A stretch of DNA of 64,000 nt. It comes from Bathymodiolus brooksi (lineage: Eukaryota > Mollusca > Bivalvia > Mytilida > Modiolidae). Below are positions 54,901 through 60,900 of this stretch, piece after piece. Position 1 is the first letter of the stretch, and each line of letters begins with the position of its first letter. Location of the stretch: positions 25,467,804 through 25,531,803 of the forward strand of contig OY804579.1 of the NCBI GenBank assembly GCA_963680875.1, read 5' to 3'. A model generated the notes under the pieces. It saw only the letters and a program-made list of their open reading frames with translations, made no database searches and was not told the DNA's origin. The position numbers and the translations under genes were made by a program.

Positions 54901-57900
54901 AATAGTACATAATGTTTACACCTGTCATTAAATCTAACTGACCTTACTGACTCAATAGTACATAATGTTTACAGCTGTTATTAAATCTAACTGACCTTAC
55001 TGACTCAATAGTACATAATGTTTACACCTGTCATTAAATCTAACTGACCTTACTGACTCAATAGTACATAATGTTTACAGCTGTCATTAAATCTAACTGA
55101 CCTTACTGACTCAATAGTACATAATGTTTACAGCTGTCATTAAATCAAACTGACCTTACTGACTCAATAGTACATAATGTTTACACCTGTCATTAAATCT
55201 AACTGACCTTACTGACTCAATAGTACATAATGTTTACACCTGTCATTAAATCTATCTGACCTTACTCACTCAATAGTACATAATGTTTACAGCTGTCATT
55301 AAATCTAACTGACCTTACTGACTCAATAGTACATAATGTTTACACCTGTCATTAAATCTAACTGACCTTACTGACTCAACAGTACACAATGTTTACAGCT
55401 GTCATTAAATCAAACTGACCTTACTGACTCAATAGTACATAATGTTTACACCTGTCATTAAATCTAACTGACCTTACTGACTCAATAGTACATAATGTTT
55501 ACACCTGTCATTAAATCTAACTGACCTTACTGACTCAACAGTACATAATGTTTACACCTCTCATTAAATCTATCTGACCTTACTGACTCAATAGTACATA
55601 ATGTTTACACCTGTCATTAAATCTAACTGACCTTACTGACTCAACAGTACACAATGTTTACAGCTGTCATTAAATCAAACTGACCTTACTGACTCAATAG
55701 TACATAATGTTTACACCTGTCATTAAATCTAACTGACCTTACTGACTCAATAGTACATAATGTTTACACCTGTCATTAAATCAAACAGACCTTACTGACT
55801 CAATAGTACATAATGTTTACACCTGTCATTAAATCTAACTGACCTTACTGACTCAATAGTACATAATGTTTACACCTGTCATTAAATCAAACAGACCTTA
55901 CTGACTCAATAGTACATAATGTTTACACCTGTCATTAAATCTAACTGACCTTACCGACTCAATAGTACATAATGTTTACAGCTGTTATTAAATCTAACTG
56001 ACCTTACTGACTCAATAGTACATAATGTTTACACCTGTCATTAAATCTATCTGACCTTACTGACTCAATAGTACATAATGTTTACAGCTGTCATTAAATC
56101 TAACTGACCTTACTGACTCAATAGTACATAATGTTTACACCTGTCATTAAATCTATCTGACCTTACTGACTCAATAGTACATAATGTTTACAGCTGTCAT
56201 TGAATCAAACTGACCTTACTGACTCAATAGTACATAATGTTTACATCTGTCATTAAATCTAACTGACCTTACTGACTCAATAGTACATAATGTTTACACC
56301 TGTCATTAAATCTATCTGACCTTACTGACTCAATAGTACATAATGTTTACAGCTGTCATTAAATCTAACTGACCTTACTGACTCAATAGTACATAATGTT
56401 TACACCTGTCATTAAATCTAACTGACCTTACTGACTCAACAGTACACAATGTTTACAGCTGTCATTAAATCAAACTGACCTTACTGACTCAATAGTACAT
56501 AATGTTTATACCTGTCATTAAATCTAACTGACCTTACTGACTCAACAGTACATAATGTTTACAGCTGTCATTAAATCTAGCTGACCTTACTGACTCAATA
56601 GTACATAATGTTTACACCTGTCATTGAATCTATCTGACCTTACTGACTCAATAGTACATAATGTTTACAGCTGTCATTAAATCTAACTGACCTTACTGAC
56701 TCAATAGTACATAATGTTTACACCTGTCATTAAATCTATCTGACCTTACTGACTCAACAGTACATAATGTTTACAGCTGTCATTGAATCAAACTGACCTT
56801 ACTGACTCAATAGTACATAATGTTTACATCTGTCATTAAATCTAACTGACCTTACTGACTCAATAGTACATAATGTTTACACCTGTCATTAAATCTAACT
56901 GACCTTACTGACTCAATAGTACATAATGTTTACACCTGTCATTAAATCTATCTGACCTTACTGACTCAATAGTACATAATGTGTACAGCTGTCATTAAAT
57001 CTAACTGACCTTACTGACTCAATAGTACATAATGTGTACAGCTGTCATTAAATCTAACTGACCTTACTGACTCAATAGTACATAATGTTTACACCTGTCA
57101 TTAAATCTAACTGACCTTACTGACTCAATAGTACACAATGTTTACACCTGTCATTAAATCTAACTGACCTTACTGACTCAATAGTACATAATGTTTACAC
57201 CTGTCATTAAATCTAACTGACCTTACTGACTCAACAGTACATAATGTTTACACCTGTCATTAAATCTATCTGACCTTACTGACTCAATAGTACATATTGT
57301 TTACACCTGTCATTAAATCTAACTGACCTTACTGACTCAATAGTACATAATGTTTACACCTGTCATTAAATCTAACTGACCTTACTGACTCAATAGTACA
57401 CAATGTTTACAGCTGTCATTAAATCTAACTGACCTTACTGACTCAATAGTACATAATGTTTACACCTGTTATTAAATCTAACTGATCTTACTGACTCAAC
57501 AGTACATAATGTTTACACCTGTTATTAAATCTATCTGACCTTTCTGTGCCACTTGTACACAATGTTCAGACTTTTCTTCATAGCAAACATCTGCATGCAC
57601 CTGACTGTGCCACTTGTATAAGATGTTCAGAGTTTTCCTCAGATCAAGCTTAGACATGACTGGGCCTGTAGTACATATGTTGAGATGTTTCCTCAGTAAG
57701 GGGGAAACGATTCACCGTATGTACCGAAATCACGATTATTTTGGGGACAGTTCGGTTCACGATACGTGGAGGCCGCTTACGATACAAACGATATGATGCT
57801 CATTTTTTGAAAAAAAGTAGTGTTGAACTTCCGTTTTCTTCTTTTGGTGATCATTTAATTAATATTTTGAGAAAAGTGAATCGATTAATTTACGCTTTTA

Positions 57901-60900
57901 AAATTAATTAATCAAATATCAAATATTTATAATTTCCGCTAGTACGTAAGTGACCTCATATAAAAAAACATGGCAGCACCCATGTTGACCAGCATGGACT
58001 TCAAGGAATAGTTATAGTTTTCTATAAAACGTATCGTAATACATATCAAATATCGCTATACGTATCGCTTGTGGAAAAAGTGTATCGTTACACCCCTATT
58101 CCTCAGAACAAGCTTAAACATGACTGGGCCTATAGTACATATGTTGAGACTTTTCCTCAGAACAAACTTAGACATGACTGGGCCTATAGTACATATGTTG
58201 AGACTTTTCCTCAGAACAAGCTTAGACATGACTGGGCCTATAGTACATATGTTGAGACTTTTCCTCAGAACAAGCTTAGACATGACTGGGCTTATAGTAC
58301 ATATGTTGAGACTTTTCCTCAGAACAAACTTAGACATGACTGGGCCTATAGTACATATGTTGAGATGTTTCCTCAGAACAAGCTTAGACATGACTGGGCC
58401 TATAGTATATATGTTGAGACTTTTCCTCAGAACAAGCTTAGACATGACTGGGCCTATAGTACATATGTTGAGACTTTTCCTCAGAACAAGCTTAGACATG
58501 ACTGGGCTTATAGTACATATGTTGAGACTTTTCCTCAGAACAAACTTAGACATGACTGGGCCTATAGTACATATGTTGAGATGTTTCCTCAGAACAAGCT
58601 TAGACATGACTAGGCCTATAGTACATATGTTGAGATGTTTCCTCAGAACAAGCTTAGACATGACTGGGCCTGTAGTACATATGTTGAGATGTTTCCTCAG
58701 AACAAACTTAAGACATGACTGGGCCTATAGTACATATGTTGAGACTTTTCATCAGAACAAGCTTAGACATTATAGTACATATGTTGAGACCTTTCCTCAG
58801 AACAAGCTTAGACATGACTGGGCCTATAGTACATATGTTGAGATGTTTCCTCAGAACAAGCTTAGACATGACTAGGCCTATAGTACATATGTTGAGACTT
58901 TTCCTCAGAACAAACTTAGACATGACTGGGCCTATAGTACATATGTTGAGATGTTTCCTGAGAACAAGCTTAGACATGACTGGGCCTATAATACATATGT
59001 TGAGATGTTTCCTCAGAACAAGCTTATACATGACTGGGCCTATAGTACATATGTTAAGACTTTTCCTCAGAACAAGCTTAGACATGACTGGGCCTATAGT
59101 ATATATGTTGAGACTTTTCCTCAGAACAAACTTAGACATGACTGGGCCTATAGTACATATGTTGAGACTTGTCCTCAGAACAAGCTTAGACATGACTGGG
59201 CCTATAGTACATATGTTGAGACTTTTCCTCAGAACAAACTTAGACATGACTGGGCCTATAGTACATATGTTGAGATGTTTCCTCAGAACAAGCTTAGACA
59301 TGACTGGGCCTATAGTACATATGTTGAGACTTTTCCTCAGAACAAACTTAAGACATGACTGGGCCTATAGTACATATGTTGAGATGTTTCCTCAGAACAA
59401 GCTTAGACATGACTGGGCATATAATACATATGTTGAGATGTTTCCTCAGAACAAGCTTAGACATGACTGGGCCTATAGTACATATGTTGAGACTTTTCCT
59501 CAGAACAAACTTAGACATGACTGGGCCTATAGTACATATGTTGAGATGTTTCCTCAGAACAAGCTTAGACATGACCGGGCCTATAGTACATATGTTGAGA
59601 CTTTTCCTCAGAACAAGCTTAGACATGACTGGGCCTATAGTACATATGTTGAGATGTTTCCTCAGAACAAGCTTAGACATGACTGGGCCTATAATACATA
59701 TGTTGAGATGTTTCCTCAGAACAAGCTTAGACATGACTGGGCCTATAGTACATATGTTGAGACTTTTCCTCAGAACAAGCTTAGACATGACTGGGCCTAT
59801 AGTACATATGTTGAGATGTTTCCTCAGAACAAGCTTAGATATGACTAGGCCTATAGTACATATGTTGAGATGTTTCCTCAGAACAAGCTTAGACATGACT
59901 GGGCCTATAGTACATATGTTGAGAAACAAGCTTAGACATGACTGGGCCTATAGTACATATGTTGAGACTTTTCCTCAGAACAAACTTAGACATGACTAGG
60001 CCTGTAGTACATATGTTGAGACTTTTCCTCAGAACAAGCTTAGACATGACTGGGCCTGTAGTACATATGTTGAGACTTTTCCTCAGAACAAACTTAAGAC
60101 ATGACTGGGCCTATAGTACATATGTTGAGATGTTTCCTCAGAACAAGCTTAGACATGACTGGGCCTATAGTACATATGTTGAGACTTTTCCTCAGAACAA
60201 GCTTAGACATGACTGGGCCTATAATACATATGTTGAGATGTTTCCACAGAACAAGCTTAGACATGACTGGGCCTATAATACATATGTTGAGATGTTTCCT
60301 CAGAACAAGCTTAGACATGACTGGGCCTATAGTACATATGTTGAGACTTTTCCTCAGAACAAACTTAAACATGACTGGGCCTATAGTACATATGTTGAGA
60401 TGTTTCCTCAGAACAAGCTTAGACATGACTGGGCCTATAGTACATATGTTGAGACTTTTCCTCAGAACAAACTTAGACATGACTGGGCCTATAGTACATA
60501 TGTTGAGATGTTTCCTCAGAACAAGCTTAGACATGACTAGGCCTATAGTACATATGTTGAGATGTTTCCTCAGAACAAGCTTAGACATGACTGGGCCTAT
60601 AGTACATATGTTGAGATGTTTCCTCAGAACAAGCTTAGACATGACTGGGCCTATAGTATATATGTTGAGACTTTTCCTCAGAACAAGCTTAGACATGACT
60701 GGGCCTGTAGTACATATGTTGAGATGTTTCCTCAGAACAAACTTAGACATGACTGGGCCTATAGTACATATGTTGAGATGTTTCCTCAGAACAAGCTTAG
60801 ACATGACTGGGCCTATAGTACATATGTTGAGATGTTTCCTCAGAACAAACTTAGACATGACTGGGCCTGTAGTACATATGTTGAGATGTTTCCTCAGAAC

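Noticed and set aside
51650..57545. CRISPR-like regular repeats
   Set aside because: Direct head-to-tail repeats without spacers in a eukaryotic intron. The same holds for all other arrays in the window.
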